DNA of 64,000 bases from Variovorax sp. CF313 (lineage in GTDB: Bacteria; Pseudomonadota; Gammaproteobacteria; Burkholderiales; Burkholderiaceae_C). The stretch's first letter is position 1; each line of letters starts with the position of its first letter. The stretch is taken from assembly GCF_000282635.1 (NCBI RefSeq), contig NZ_AKIW01000020.1:143879-207878 (forward strand), in the 5' to 3' direction. Positions 49,803 to 57,785 of this stretch are shown one piece after another. The notes beneath the pieces were generated by a model. It made no database searches. It was not told the DNA's origin and saw nothing but the letters and a program-made list of their open reading frames with translations. The position numbers and the translations under genes were made by a program.

Positions 49803-50504
49803 TCAGATGGCGCGGCGCACCATCAGTTCCTTGATCTTGCCGATGGCCTTGGTCGGGTTCAGGCTCTTCGGGCACACGTCCACGCAGTTCATGATCGTGT
49901 GGCAGCGGAACAGGCGGTACGGGTCTTCCAGGTTGTCCAGGCGCTCAGCGGTGGCTTCGTCGCGGCTGTCGGCGATGAAACGGTAGGCCTGCAGCAGGCC
50001 GGCCGGGCCCACGAACTTGTCGGGGTTCCACCAGAAGCTCGGGCAGCTCGTGGAGCAGCTCGCGCACAGGATGCACTCGTACAGGCCGTTGAGCTCGTCG
50101 CGCTCCTCGGGCGACTGCAGGCGCTCCTTCTCGGGCGGCACGCTGTCGTTCTGCAGGTAGGGCTTGATCGAGTTGTACTGCTTGAAGAACTGCGTCATGT
50201 CCACGATCAGGTCGCGGATGACGGGCAGGCCCGGCAGCGGCTTGAGCACCACGGTGCCCTTGAGCGTGTTCATGTTGGTCAGGCAGGCCAGACCGTTCTT
50301 GCCGTTGATGTTCATCGCGTCGGAACCGCAGACGCCTTCGCGGCACGAGCGGCGAAACGACAGCGTCGGGTCCTGCGCCTTGAGCTTCATCAGGGCGTCG
50401 AGCAGCATGCGCTCATGGCCGTCGAGTTCGATCTCGACAGTCTGCATGTAGGGCTTGGCGTCCTTGTCCGGGTCGTAGCGGTAGATCTGGAATGTGCGCT
50501 TCAT
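49803..50504 (-). CDS. sdhB: Succinate dehydrogenase iron-sulfur subunit
   Basis: Complex II electron-transfer subunit, 233 residues. The 2Fe-2S cysteines are in SCREGVCGSDAMNINGKNGLAC, and the 4Fe-4S and 3Fe-4S ligands in CILCASCSTSCPSFWW and RCHTIMNCVDVCPKSLNP. It is separated from sdhA by 16 nt. The order is sdhC-D-A-B reading along the minus strand. Confidence 0.97.
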   Translation of the reverse strand: MKRTFQIYRYDPDKDAKPYMQTVEIELDGHERMLLDALMKLKAQDPTLSFRRSCREGVCGSDAMNINGKNGLACLTNMNTLKGTVVLKPLPGLPVIRDLIVDMTQFFKQYNSIKPYLQNDSVPPEKERLQSPEERDELNGLYECILCASCSTSCPSFWWNPDKFVGPAGLLQAYRFIADSRDEATAERLDNLEDPYRLFRCHTIMNCVDVCPKSLNPTKAIGKIKELMVRRAI

Positions 50505-50520
50505 CGTGTGTTCCTAATTT

Positions 50521-52329
50521 TTAGAATGTCCGGACCTTCGGGGGCACCGATGCGACCGTCAGGGGCTGCAGCTTGACCGGCTTGTACGAGAGGCGGTTGT
50601 CCGCGCTGTACCAGAGCGTGTGCTTCATCCAGTTGGCGTCGTCGCGGCCGAGCGGCGCGACAGGATCGTCCGCCGGGCGTTCGTAGTCTTCTACGGTGTG
50701 GGCGCCGCGGCATTCCTTGCGGGCGGCGGCAGAGACCATCGTGGCCTGCGCCACTTCGATCAGGTTGTCGACTTCCAGCGCTTCGATGCGGGCGGTGTTG
50801 AACACCTTGGACTTGTCCTTCAGGCCGATGGCCTTGACGCGTTCGCGCACGGCGGCGATCTTGGTCACACCTTCGTCCATCGAGGCCTGCTTGCGGAACA
50901 CGGCCGCGTGCTGCTGCATGACGGCTCGGATCTCGCCGGCCACGTCCTGCGCGTATTCGCCGCCGGTGGTCGACTCGAGGCGGTTCAGGCGCTCCAGCGT
51001 GCGGTCGGCCGCATCCTTGGGCAGTTCCTTGTGTTCCTTGAGCTTGTCGTTGAACTCGACGATATGGTTGCCGGCCGCGCGGCCGAACACCAAGAGGTCG
51101 AGCAGCGAGTTGGTGCCCAGGCGGTTGGCGCCGTGCACGCTCACGCAGGAGCATTCGCCCACGGCGTAGAGACCGTTCACCACGGCGCTGTTCTCTTCAC
51201 CCTTCTGGATGACGACCTGGCCGTGGATGTTGGTCGGAATGCCGCCCATCTGGTAGTGGATGGTCGGCACCACGGGAATCGGCTCCTTCGTGATGTCGAC
51301 GTTGGCGAAGTTGACGCCGATTTCGTACACCGAAGGCAGGCGCTTGTGGATGGTGTCGGCGCCCAGGTGGTCGAGCTTGAGCAGCACGTAGTCCTTGTTG
51401 GGACCGCAGCCGCGCCCTTCCTTGATTTCCTGGTCCATCGAGCGCGAGACGAAGTCGCGCGGCGCCAGGTCCTTCAGCGTGGGCGCATAGCGCTCCATGA
51501 AGCGTTCGCCGTTGCTGTTCAGCAGGATCGCGCCTTCGCCGCGGCAGCCTTCGGTCAGCAGCACGCCCGCGCCGGCTACGCCGGTCGGGTGGAACTGCCA
51601 GAACTCCATGTCCTGCAGCGGAATGCCCGAGCGGGCCGCCATGCCGAGGCCGTCGCCGGTGTTGATGAAGGCGTTGGTTGAGGCCTGGAAGATGCGGCCC
51701 GCGCCGCCGGTGGCCAGCAGCACGGTCTTGGCCTGCAGGATGTGCAGGTCGCCGGTTTCCATTTCGAGCGCGGTCACGCCGACCACGTCGCCCTCGTCGT
51801 CACGGATGAGGTCCAGCGCCATCCATTCGACGAAGAATTGCGTGCGCGCTTCGACGTTCTTTTGATAGAGCGTGTGCAGCATCGCGTGGCCGGTGCGGTC
51901 GGCCGCGGCACAGGCGCGCTGCACGGGCTTCTCGCCGTAGTTGGCCGTGTGGCCGCCGAACGGACGCTGGTAGATGGTGCCGTCGGGGTTGCGGTCGAAC
52001 GGCATGCCGAAGTGCTCGAGCTCGTACACGACCTTCGGTGCTTCGCGGCACATGAACTCGATCGCGTCCTGGTCGCCGAGCCAGTCGGAGCCCTTGATCG
52101 TGTCGTAGAAGTGGTAGTGCCAGTTGTCCTCGCTCATGTTGCCGAGCGAGGCGCCGACGCCGCCCTGCGCAGCAACGGTGTGCGAACGCGTGGGGAACAC
52201 CTTCGAGAGCACGGCCACGTTGAGGCCGGCGCGTGCGAGTTGCAGCGAAGCGCGCATGCCGGAACCGCCGGCACCGACGATCACGACGTCGAACTTGCGC
52301 TTGGTGATTTTTTCTTTTGTGTAGGTCAT
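50521..52329 (-). CDS. sdhA: Succinate dehydrogenase flavoprotein subunit
   Basis: Oxidises succinate to fumarate using covalent FAD, 602 residues. VIVGAGGSGMRASLQLARAG binds FAD, the flavin-linked histidine is in RSHTVAAQGGVGASLGN, and HPTGVAGAGVLLTEGCRGEGA and GANRLGTNSLLDLLVFGRAAG are further signatures. ATG 52329 (MTYTKEKITKRKFD) was preferred to a start 18 codons upstream inside sdhD. It lies 7 nt after sdhD. Confidence 0.97.
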   Translation of the reverse strand: MTYTKEKITKRKFDVVIVGAGGSGMRASLQLARAGLNVAVLSKVFPTRSHTVAAQGGVGASLGNMSEDNWHYHFYDTIKGSDWLGDQDAIEFMCREAPKVVYELEHFGMPFDRNPDGTIYQRPFGGHTANYGEKPVQRACAAADRTGHAMLHTLYQKNVEARTQFFVEWMALDLIRDDEGDVVGVTALEMETGDLHILQAKTVLLATGGAGRIFQASTNAFINTGDGLGMAARSGIPLQDMEFWQFHPTGVAGAGVLLTEGCRGEGAILLNSNGERFMERYAPTLKDLAPRDFVSRSMDQEIKEGRGCGPNKDYVLLKLDHLGADTIHKRLPSVYEIGVNFANVDITKEPIPVVPTIHYQMGGIPTNIHGQVVIQKGEENSAVVNGLYAVGECSCVSVHGANRLGTNSLLDLLVFGRAAGNHIVEFNDKLKEHKELPKDAADRTLERLNRLESTTGGEYAQDVAGEIRAVMQQHAAVFRKQASMDEGVTKIAAVRERVKAIGLKDKSKVFNTARIEALEVDNLIEVAQATMVSAAARKECRGAHTVEDYERPADDPVAPLGRDDANWMKHTLWYSADNRLSYKPVKLQPLTVASVPPKVRTF

Positions 52330-52336
52330 GGTGGGG

Positions 52337-52702
52337 TCAGATCTTCCAAAGCACTTGAATGGCCCAACCCGCACAACCGACAAGCCAGACGATGGTGAAA
52401 ATTTGCAGGGCGAGGCGAATACCGACGGGCTGGACGTAGTCCATCCACACGTCGCGCATGCCGACCCACACGTGATAGAGCAGGGCAGCGATCACGGAGA
52501 AGGTCAGCACCTTCATCCACTGCGCGGCGAAGATGCCGGCCCAGAGGTCGTAGCCGATGGGGCCGCGCGAGAAGATCAGCTGTGCGAGCAGGATGATCGT
52601 GAAGAGCGCCATCAGGCCGCCCGTGATGCGCTGGCTGAGCCAGTCGCGCAAACCGTAATGAGCGCCGACGACGATGCGCTTGGAGCCGTAATTCACAGAC
52701 AT
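52337..52702 (-). CDS. sdhD: Succinate dehydrogenase membrane anchor subunit SdhD
   Basis: A 121-residue protein with three membrane helices (about 26-45, 56-76 and 96-116). It contributes a haem ligand histidine (in SVIAALLYHVWVGMRDVWMDYVQ) and part of the quinone site. It is placed between sdhC (13 nt) and sdhA (7 nt). The helix pattern is more decisive than primary sequence, but the operon makes it safe. Confidence 0.92.
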   Translation of the reverse strand: MSVNYGSKRIVVGAHYGLRDWLSQRITGGLMALFTIILLAQLIFSRGPIGYDLWAGIFAAQWMKVLTFSVIAALLYHVWVGMRDVWMDYVQPVGIRLALQIFTIVWLVGCAGWAIQVLWKI

Positions 52703-52715
52703 GGTTGGCTCCTTC

Positions 52716-53162
52716 TCAGTACAGGCCGAACAGCTTGGCGCCGAGCACCACGGTGAGCAGGATGCTCAGTGCCAGCGTGACGACGGCCGAGGTATGGCCG
52801 AACTCCTTGGTCACCGCGGCGTGGCTCACGTCCATCCAGAGATGGCGCAGGCCGGCGATGAAGTGGTGCAGGTAGGCCCAGATGAGCGCGAGCGCGACGA
52901 GCTTGAAGAACCACCCCGGAGCGAAGCCGATGCCGACGTTGAAGGCGCTCTTGAATCTCGCGAACGAATAGTCGGATGACAGCGACGTGTCGAACATCCA
53001 GATGATGAACGGCAGCAGCAGGAACATCAGCACGCCGCTGACGCGATGCAGGATCGACACGATGCCCGCCGGCGGCAGCCGATAGGTCGTGAGGTCCGTG
53101 AAGGCATTGATGTTGCGGAATTCGCGACGCGGTGGCCGGGGAGGGGTTGCAAGCTCTGTCAT
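52716..53162 (-). CDS. sdhC: Succinate dehydrogenase cytochrome b556 subunit SdhC
   Basis: A 148-residue three-helix subunit of complex II. SILHRVSGVLMFLLLPFIIWM carries the conserved S-x2-HR quinone-site motif, and ALIWAYLHHFIAGLRHLWMD holds the haem histidine. ATG 53162 (MTELATPP) was chosen; an upstream Met is followed by a Lys/Arg/Asn stretch unlike the family. It is the first gene of the sdh operon. The preceding 233 bases to gntR must contain the promoter, but no convincing -35/-10 pair was found. Confidence 0.93.
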   Translation of the reverse strand: MTELATPPRPPRREFRNINAFTDLTTYRLPPAGIVSILHRVSGVLMFLLLPFIIWMFDTSLSSDYSFARFKSAFNVGIGFAPGWFFKLVALALIWAYLHHFIAGLRHLWMDVSHAAVTKEFGHTSAVVTLALSILLTVVLGAKLFGLY

Positions 53163-53395
53163 TGGGGGGATTGCTTTCGTGGCTTTGTGACTTGTTGGCT
53201 TGTTCTGAGAGCGAACGCTTTTGTTTCTTCTGCGGAAATGCAAACAACGCAAAATTCTATTGCAATGCACCATCGGGCAGCGGACGCATGCGAGTCAGTG
53301 CACCGTTGCAGTCGGATGCTCTTGACTTCGCTGCGCTTCGCACGCGTTGTGTGCGCACGCTGGCGCACCGGTATCCGGCTTTCGTCTGCATCGGG

Positions 53396-54154
53396 TCAGC
53401 CCAGCTGGTTTCTGTAGTGGTGGGTGTCGGTGCGATAGAGCCCGCGACGCAGTTCCATCGGCATGTCATGGTAGGTGTGCGCCACGCGCTCCACGCTCAG
53501 CAGGGGCATCTGCGGTGTCACGTCGAGCAGCGCGGCCTGTTCGGCATCGGGCAGCACGGCGCGGATCTTTTCTTCGGCACGCACCATGCGCACGCCGAAC
53601 TCCGTCTCGAACAGCGCGTACATCGGGCCGGGCCACGCGCGCAGCCGCTCGGCGGTGAGTCCCTTGAAGGGTGTGCCGGGCAGCCAGAGGTCTTCGAGGA
53701 TGGTCGGCACGCCGCCGTAGGCGAGCACGCGCCGCACCTGCAGCACCGCGTCGCCCGTGCGCAGGCCGAGGGCACGCGCCACGTCGGCCGATGCGCGCAG
53801 GCGCTTGCAGTCGACGATGGTGCGTACCGCGGGGCCTTCGGTGTTCGGGTCGCCCGCATCGGGCACGAGCTTGAGGAAGCGGTACTGCACATGCTGCTCG
53901 GCATGCGTGGCGACGAAGGTGCCCTTGCCTTGGCGGCGCACCACCAGGTTTTCGGCCGAGAGTTCGTCGATGGCCTTGCGCACCGTGCCCTGGCTCACGC
54001 GAAAGCGCACGGCCAGTTCCATCTCGCTCGGGATGGGCTCGCCCGGCTTCCACTCGCCCGCCTGCAGGCTCTGCAGGATCAGGGTCTTGATCTGCTGATA
54101 GAGCGGACTGAAGGACGGCGTCGAGGGCTCGTCGAGTGTGGTGGGCGTGTTCAT
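53396..54154 (-). CDS. GntR/HutC-family transcriptional regulator
   Basis: A 252-residue regulator with an N-terminal winged helix (PLYQQIKTLILQSLQAGEWKPGEPIPSEMELAVRFRVSQGTVRKAIDELSAENLVVRRQGKGTFV, about 18-81) and a C-terminal UTRA ligand-binding domain of HutC type. It sits between sdhC and mdh, divergent from mdh, so it probably senses a TCA-cycle metabolite; the ligand is unknown. The palindrome at 54195-54206 is the likely operator. Confidence 0.87.
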   Translation of the reverse strand: MNTPTTLDEPSTPSFSPLYQQIKTLILQSLQAGEWKPGEPIPSEMELAVRFRVSQGTVRKAIDELSAENLVVRRQGKGTFVATHAEQHVQYRFLKLVPDAGDPNTEGPAVRTIVDCKRLRASADVARALGLRTGDAVLQVRRVLAYGGVPTILEDLWLPGTPFKGLTAERLRAWPGPMYALFETEFGVRMVRAEEKIRAVLPDAEQAALLDVTPQMPLLSVERVAHTYHDMPMELRRGLYRTDTHHYRNQLG

Positions 54155-54194
54155 GGCAGCGGTGGGGTGCGCCTTGGCGGACCCCAGGAGGATA

Positions 54195-54216
54195 TCTTAT
54201 ATAAGACATAAGACAA
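54195..54216. promoter_or_regulatory. Candidate GntR operator overlapping the mdh promoter
   Basis: TCTTATATAAGA (54195-54206) is a perfect 12-bp palindrome, followed by the extra half-site CATAAGACAA. Its direct repeat ATAAGAC occurs at 54201 and 54208. It lies 41 nt from the GntR start and upstream of a TAAAAT (54234-54239) that could be the mdh -10. The second half-site would overlap the -35 region, a good place for repression. Confidence 0.65.
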
Positions 54217-54339
54217 GGCTCATTGAATCGGCTTAAAATGCGGCCGGTCCCGCGCTGCGGGAAGGTATTCCGATCCCGCAGGACCCTGGCGCCCCACGAG
54301 AGCGCCAACACCGTTTTCATCACCTTCTGGAGTCTTCCC

Positions 54340-55326
54340 ATGAGCAAAAAGCCCGTCCGCGTTGCCGTCACCGGTGCAGCCGGTCAAATCGGTTACGCCC
54401 TGTTGTTCCGTATCGCCTCCGGTGAAATGCTCGGCAAAGACCAGCCGGTCATTCTTCAGCTGCTCGAAATCCCCGACGAGAAGGCCCAGAAGGCGCTCAA
54501 GGGCGTGATGATGGAACTCGACGACTGCGCCTTCCCGCTGCTGGCCGGCATGGAAGCCCACGGCGACCCGATGACCGCCTTCAAGGACGCCGACTACGCA
54601 CTGCTCGTCGGCTCGCGTCCCCGAGGCCCCGGCATGGAACGTGCCGAACTGCTGGCCGTCAACGGTGCCATCTTCACCGCACAGGGCAAGGCACTGAACG
54701 CCGTCGCCAGCCGCAACGTCAAGGTGCTGGTGGTCGGCAACCCGGCCAACACCAACGCCTACATCGCCATGAAGAGCGCACCGGACCTGCCGCGCAAGAA
54801 CTTCACCGCCATGCTGCGCCTGGACCACAACCGCGCTGCCAGCCAGATCGCCGCCAAGACCGGCAAGCCCGTGGCCGACATCGAAAAGCTCACCGTCTGG
54901 GGCAACCACTCGCCCACGATGTACGCCGACTACCGTTTCGCCACGATCAAGGGCGAGTCCGTCGCCAAGATGATCAACGACCAGGAATGGAACGCGAACA
55001 CCTTCCTGCCGACCGTCGGCAAGCGCGGCGCGGCCATCATCGAAGCTCGCGGCCTGTCGTCTGCCGCCTCGGCCGCCAACGCCGCCATCGACCACATGCG
55101 CGACTGGGCCCTGGGCACCAACGGCAAGTGGGTCACGATGGGTATCCCGTCGGATGGCCAGTACGGCATTCCGAAGGACGTGATGTTCGGCTTTCCGGTC
55201 ACCTGCGAAAACGGTGAGTACAAGCTGGTCGAAGGCCTCGAGATCGATGCATTCAGCCAGGAACGCATCAACAAGACGCTCGAAGAGCTCGAAGGCGAAC
55301 GCGCCGGCGTCGCCCACCTGCTGTAA
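54340..55326 (+). CDS. mdh: Malate dehydrogenase
   Basis: NAD-dependent oxidation of malate to oxaloacetate, 328 residues, of the type with the N-terminal [39 protein letters not shown] holds the substrate arginines, [11 protein letters not shown] and [11 protein letters not shown] carry the catalytic Asp-His pair. ATG 54340 has TGGAG about 8 nt upstream; the longer reading begins in the promoter. It diverges from the GntR regulator. Confidence 0.97.
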   Translation: MSKKPVRVAVTGAAGQIGYALLFRIASGEMLGKDQPVILQLLEIPDEKAQKALKGVMMELDDCAFPLLAGMEAHGDPMTAFKDADYALLVGSRPRGPGMERAELLAVNGAIFTAQGKALNAVASRNVKVLVVGNPANTNAYIAMKSAPDLPRKNFTAMLRLDHNRAASQIAAKTGKPVADIEKLTVWGNHSPTMYADYRFATIKGESVAKMINDQEWNANTFLPTVGKRGAAIIEARGLSSAASAANAAIDHMRDWALGTNGKWVTMGIPSDGQYGIPKDVMFGFPVTCENGEYKLVEGLEIDAFSQERINKTLEELEGERAGVAHLL

Positions 55327-55340
55327 GCAACTCGATCAGC

Positions 55341-56129
55341 ATGCTCGACTGGAATCCCGCGCTCTACCGTCGCTACGAGGACGAGCGCACACGACCCGCG
55401 CAGGAGCTCCTCGCGCGGGTGCCGCTAACCGCAGCCGACCGCGTGGTCGACCTCGGTTGCGGGCCGGGCAATTCCACCGAGCTGCTGGTGCAGCGGTTCC
55501 CGAAGGCGCAAGTCCTCGGAACCGACAACTCCGAAGCCATGCTGGTCAGCGCGCGCGAGCGGCTGCCGAAGGCAGGCTTCGAGTTGAGCGACATCGCGAC
55601 CTGGGCGCCGCAGTCTTCGGAACAAGCGCCCGACCTCATTTACGCCAATGCGTCCCTGCAATGGGTGCCCGATCACAAAAAGCTGATCCCGCGCCTGTTC
55701 GACGCGCTGGCCCCGGGTGGCGTGCTCGCCATCCAGATGCCCGACAACCGTCAGGAACCTACACACCGCCTGATGCGCGCGCTGGCGGCCGAAGCGCCGT
55801 GGGCCGAGCCCATCGGCGATGCCGACAGGCTGCGCACCCTGCTGCTGCCGCTCGGCGGCTACTACGACCTGCTGGCGCCCCATGCCGCCAGCGTCGATGT
55901 CTGGCACACGATCTACCAGCACCGCATGGCCGATGCCGCCTCCATCGTCGAATGGGTGCGCAGCACCGGCCTGAAGCCTTTCGTCGACCGCTTGCCGGTC
56001 GACCTGCAGGCGAGCTACCTCGCCGAGTACCAGCGCCGCGTGGACGAGGCATATCCCGCCCGCGCCGACGGCAAGCGGCTGCTCGCCTTCCCGCGCATGT
56101 TCATCGTGGCGCAAAAGGGCAGGGCATGA
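55341..56129 (+). CDS. tam: Trans-aconitate 2-methyltransferase
   Basis: SAM-dependent methylation of trans-aconitate, an inhibitory by-product of aconitase, 262 residues. [27 protein letters not shown] is the Tam N-terminus, [15 protein letters not shown] is the SAM motif, and [11 protein letters not shown] and [13 protein letters not shown] are typical. It is 14 nt after mdh and overlaps the CitE-like gene (ATGA). The aconitase gene lies 1.7 kb downstream in the same direction. Confidence 0.92.
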   Translation: MLDWNPALYRRYEDERTRPAQELLARVPLTAADRVVDLGCGPGNSTELLVQRFPKAQVLGTDNSEAMLVSARERLPKAGFELSDIATWAPQSSEQAPDLIYANASLQWVPDHKKLIPRLFDALAPGGVLAIQMPDNRQEPTHRLMRALAAEAPWAEPIGDADRLRTLLLPLGGYYDLLAPHAASVDVWHTIYQHRMADAASIVEWVRSTGLKPFVDRLPVDLQASYLAEYQRRVDEAYPARADGKRLLAFPRMFIVAQKGRA

Positions 56130-57124
56130 CCCACACCGCCCATCCCGCCGAAGTGCTGCTGGGTGCACAGGCCGGCGCCGTGACGCTGCCCGTGTGCGAT
56201 CACTACAGCGGCGTCGAGGCGCGCATGAAGAAGAGCCTCGCGCTCCAGGCCGAGATGGCCGAGGAGTTCGGCGCCTGCGTATTCGACGTCACCCTCGATT
56301 GCGAAGACGGCGCCCCCGTGGGTGGCGAAGCCGAGCATGCCGCGCTCGTTACCGAACTGGCGCTGGCCGCGAAACCCGGCATGCGCGTCGGCGTGCGCGT
56401 GCACCCCGTCGATCACCCCGCCTTTGCCGGCGACGTGATCACCATTGCCGGCCGTGCCGCCCAACGCCTGAGCCACCTGATGGTGCCGAAGGTCGAATCG
56501 GTGGCCGATGTGTTGCAGGCTGTTGCGGCGCTCGAGGCGGCGGATGCCGGCGCATTGCCGCTGCACGTGCTGATCGAATCGCCGCTCGCCGTGCACAACG
56601 CCTTCGAGATTGCGGCCCATCCGCGCGTGCAGTCGCTGAGCTTCGGCCTCATGGATTTCGTCTCGGCGCATGCTGGTGCGATCCCCGCCGATGGCATGGG
56701 GGCGGCAGGGCAGTTCAGCCACCCGCTGGTGGTGCGCGCCAAGCTGGCCATCGCGTCGGCCGCACATGCCTATGGCAAGGTGCCGTCGCACTGCGTGGTT
56801 ACCGAGTTCAACAACGCCGATGCCATGCGTACGGCGGCGCGCAAGGCGGCCGACGAATTCGGCTACACGCGCATGTGGAGCATCCACCCGAACCAGATCC
56901 GCCCCATCCTCGAGGCCTTTGCGCCGGATGAGGCGCAGATTCAGATCGCCTCACAAATCATTGCAAAAGCCGCGGCCGCGGATTGGGCTCCGACACAAAT
57001 TGATGGCACATTGCACGACCGCGCGAGCTACCGCCACTTTTGGCAGGTCTTGACGCGTGCCCACGCAACAGGGCGCGCGTTGCCCCCCGAGGCGAAAGCC
57101 TGGTTTGCGCTCGCGGCCTCCTGA
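56126..57124 (+). CDS. HpcH/HpaI aldolase, CitE-like lyase
   Basis: A 332-residue TIM-barrel carbon-carbon lyase of the CitE/malyl-CoA lyase group. DVTLDCEDGAPVG, LMVPKVESVADV, LIESPLAVHNAFEIA and SFGLMDFVSAHAGAIP are the conserved strands and metal/CoA-binding parts. Neighbouring citF or citD genes are absent, so this is not part of a citrate lyase complex; malyl-CoA, citramalyl-CoA or a related thioester is a likelier substrate. The start overlaps tam. Confidence 0.85.
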   Translation: MTHTAHPAEVLLGAQAGAVTLPVCDHYSGVEARMKKSLALQAEMAEEFGACVFDVTLDCEDGAPVGGEAEHAALVTELALAAKPGMRVGVRVHPVDHPAFAGDVITIAGRAAQRLSHLMVPKVESVADVLQAVAALEAADAGALPLHVLIESPLAVHNAFEIAAHPRVQSLSFGLMDFVSAHAGAIPADGMGAAGQFSHPLVVRAKLAIASAAHAYGKVPSHCVVTEFNNADAMRTAARKAADEFGYTRMWSIHPNQIRPILEAFAPDEAQIQIASQIIAKAAAADWAPTQIDGTLHDRASYRHFWQVLTRAHATGRALPPEAKAWFALAAS

Positions 57125-57160
57125 AACCACCCCTGAATCCAGCCTCAAGGAAACCCACAC

Positions 57161-57709
57161 ATGAAGAAAATTGCCCTGATTGCCGCCGTCGCGTTGGCGC
57201 TGCCGTTCGCCGCACTGGCCCAGGATGCGGCCAAGCCCGCCGCCAAGACGACGGCCAAGAAGGCGCCGGCCAAGCATCAAGTCACCCGCCGCGCCGCCAA
57301 GGCCGTCGAGGAAGTCACGCCGGTCAACACCGATACCGACGTGACGCTCAACGACGCTGACCTGGCCGTGGCCCAGCGCGTGTCGACCGGCCGTGCCCAG
57401 TGCGAACTCGGCGCCGACGTGACCGTCACGCCCGACGAGAAGAAGCCCGGCTTCTTCACCGTGACCACCAAGGGCTTGAAGTACCGGATGCACCCGGTCG
57501 AAAGCCGCACCGGCGCCATCCGCCTCGAAGACCCGCGTGCCGGCGCCATGTGGCTGCAGCTTGGCAACAAGTCGATGCTGATGAACCAGAAGGCCGGCCT
57601 GCGCATCGCCGACGAATGCCAGACGGCCGCCCAGGTCGCGTTTGCAGAAGAAATGAAGAAAAACCCGCCGAAGAGCCTTTTCGAAGGCGCCGACCCGGCC
57701 AAGAAGTAA
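57161..57709 (+). CDS. Periplasmic protein of unknown function
   Basis: A 182-residue protein with signal peptide MKKIALIAAVALALPFAALA (cleavage near residue 20), a Lys/Ala/Pro-rich low-complexity segment (about 22-48, KTTAKKAPAKH) and a compact domain with VDP-like strands and two cysteines (QCELGADV and DECQTAA). I do not recognise the family. It lies 36 nt after the CitE-like gene and 76 nt before acnB, so it probably belongs to the same transcript. Confidence 0.75.
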   Translation: MKKIALIAAVALALPFAALAQDAAKPAAKTTAKKAPAKHQVTRRAAKAVEEVTPVNTDTDVTLNDADLAVAQRVSTGRAQCELGADVTVTPDEKKPGFFTVTTKGLKYRMHPVESRTGAIRLEDPRAGAMWLQLGNKSMLMNQKAGLRIADECQTAAQVAFAEEMKKNPPKSLFEGADPAKK

Positions 57710-57785
57710 GTAACGAAACGGCGTGCGGCGCGGCTCTTGCTTGCTGCGTTGCACGCCCGCCAGCCCAGTTTCCGGAGAAAAGAAG

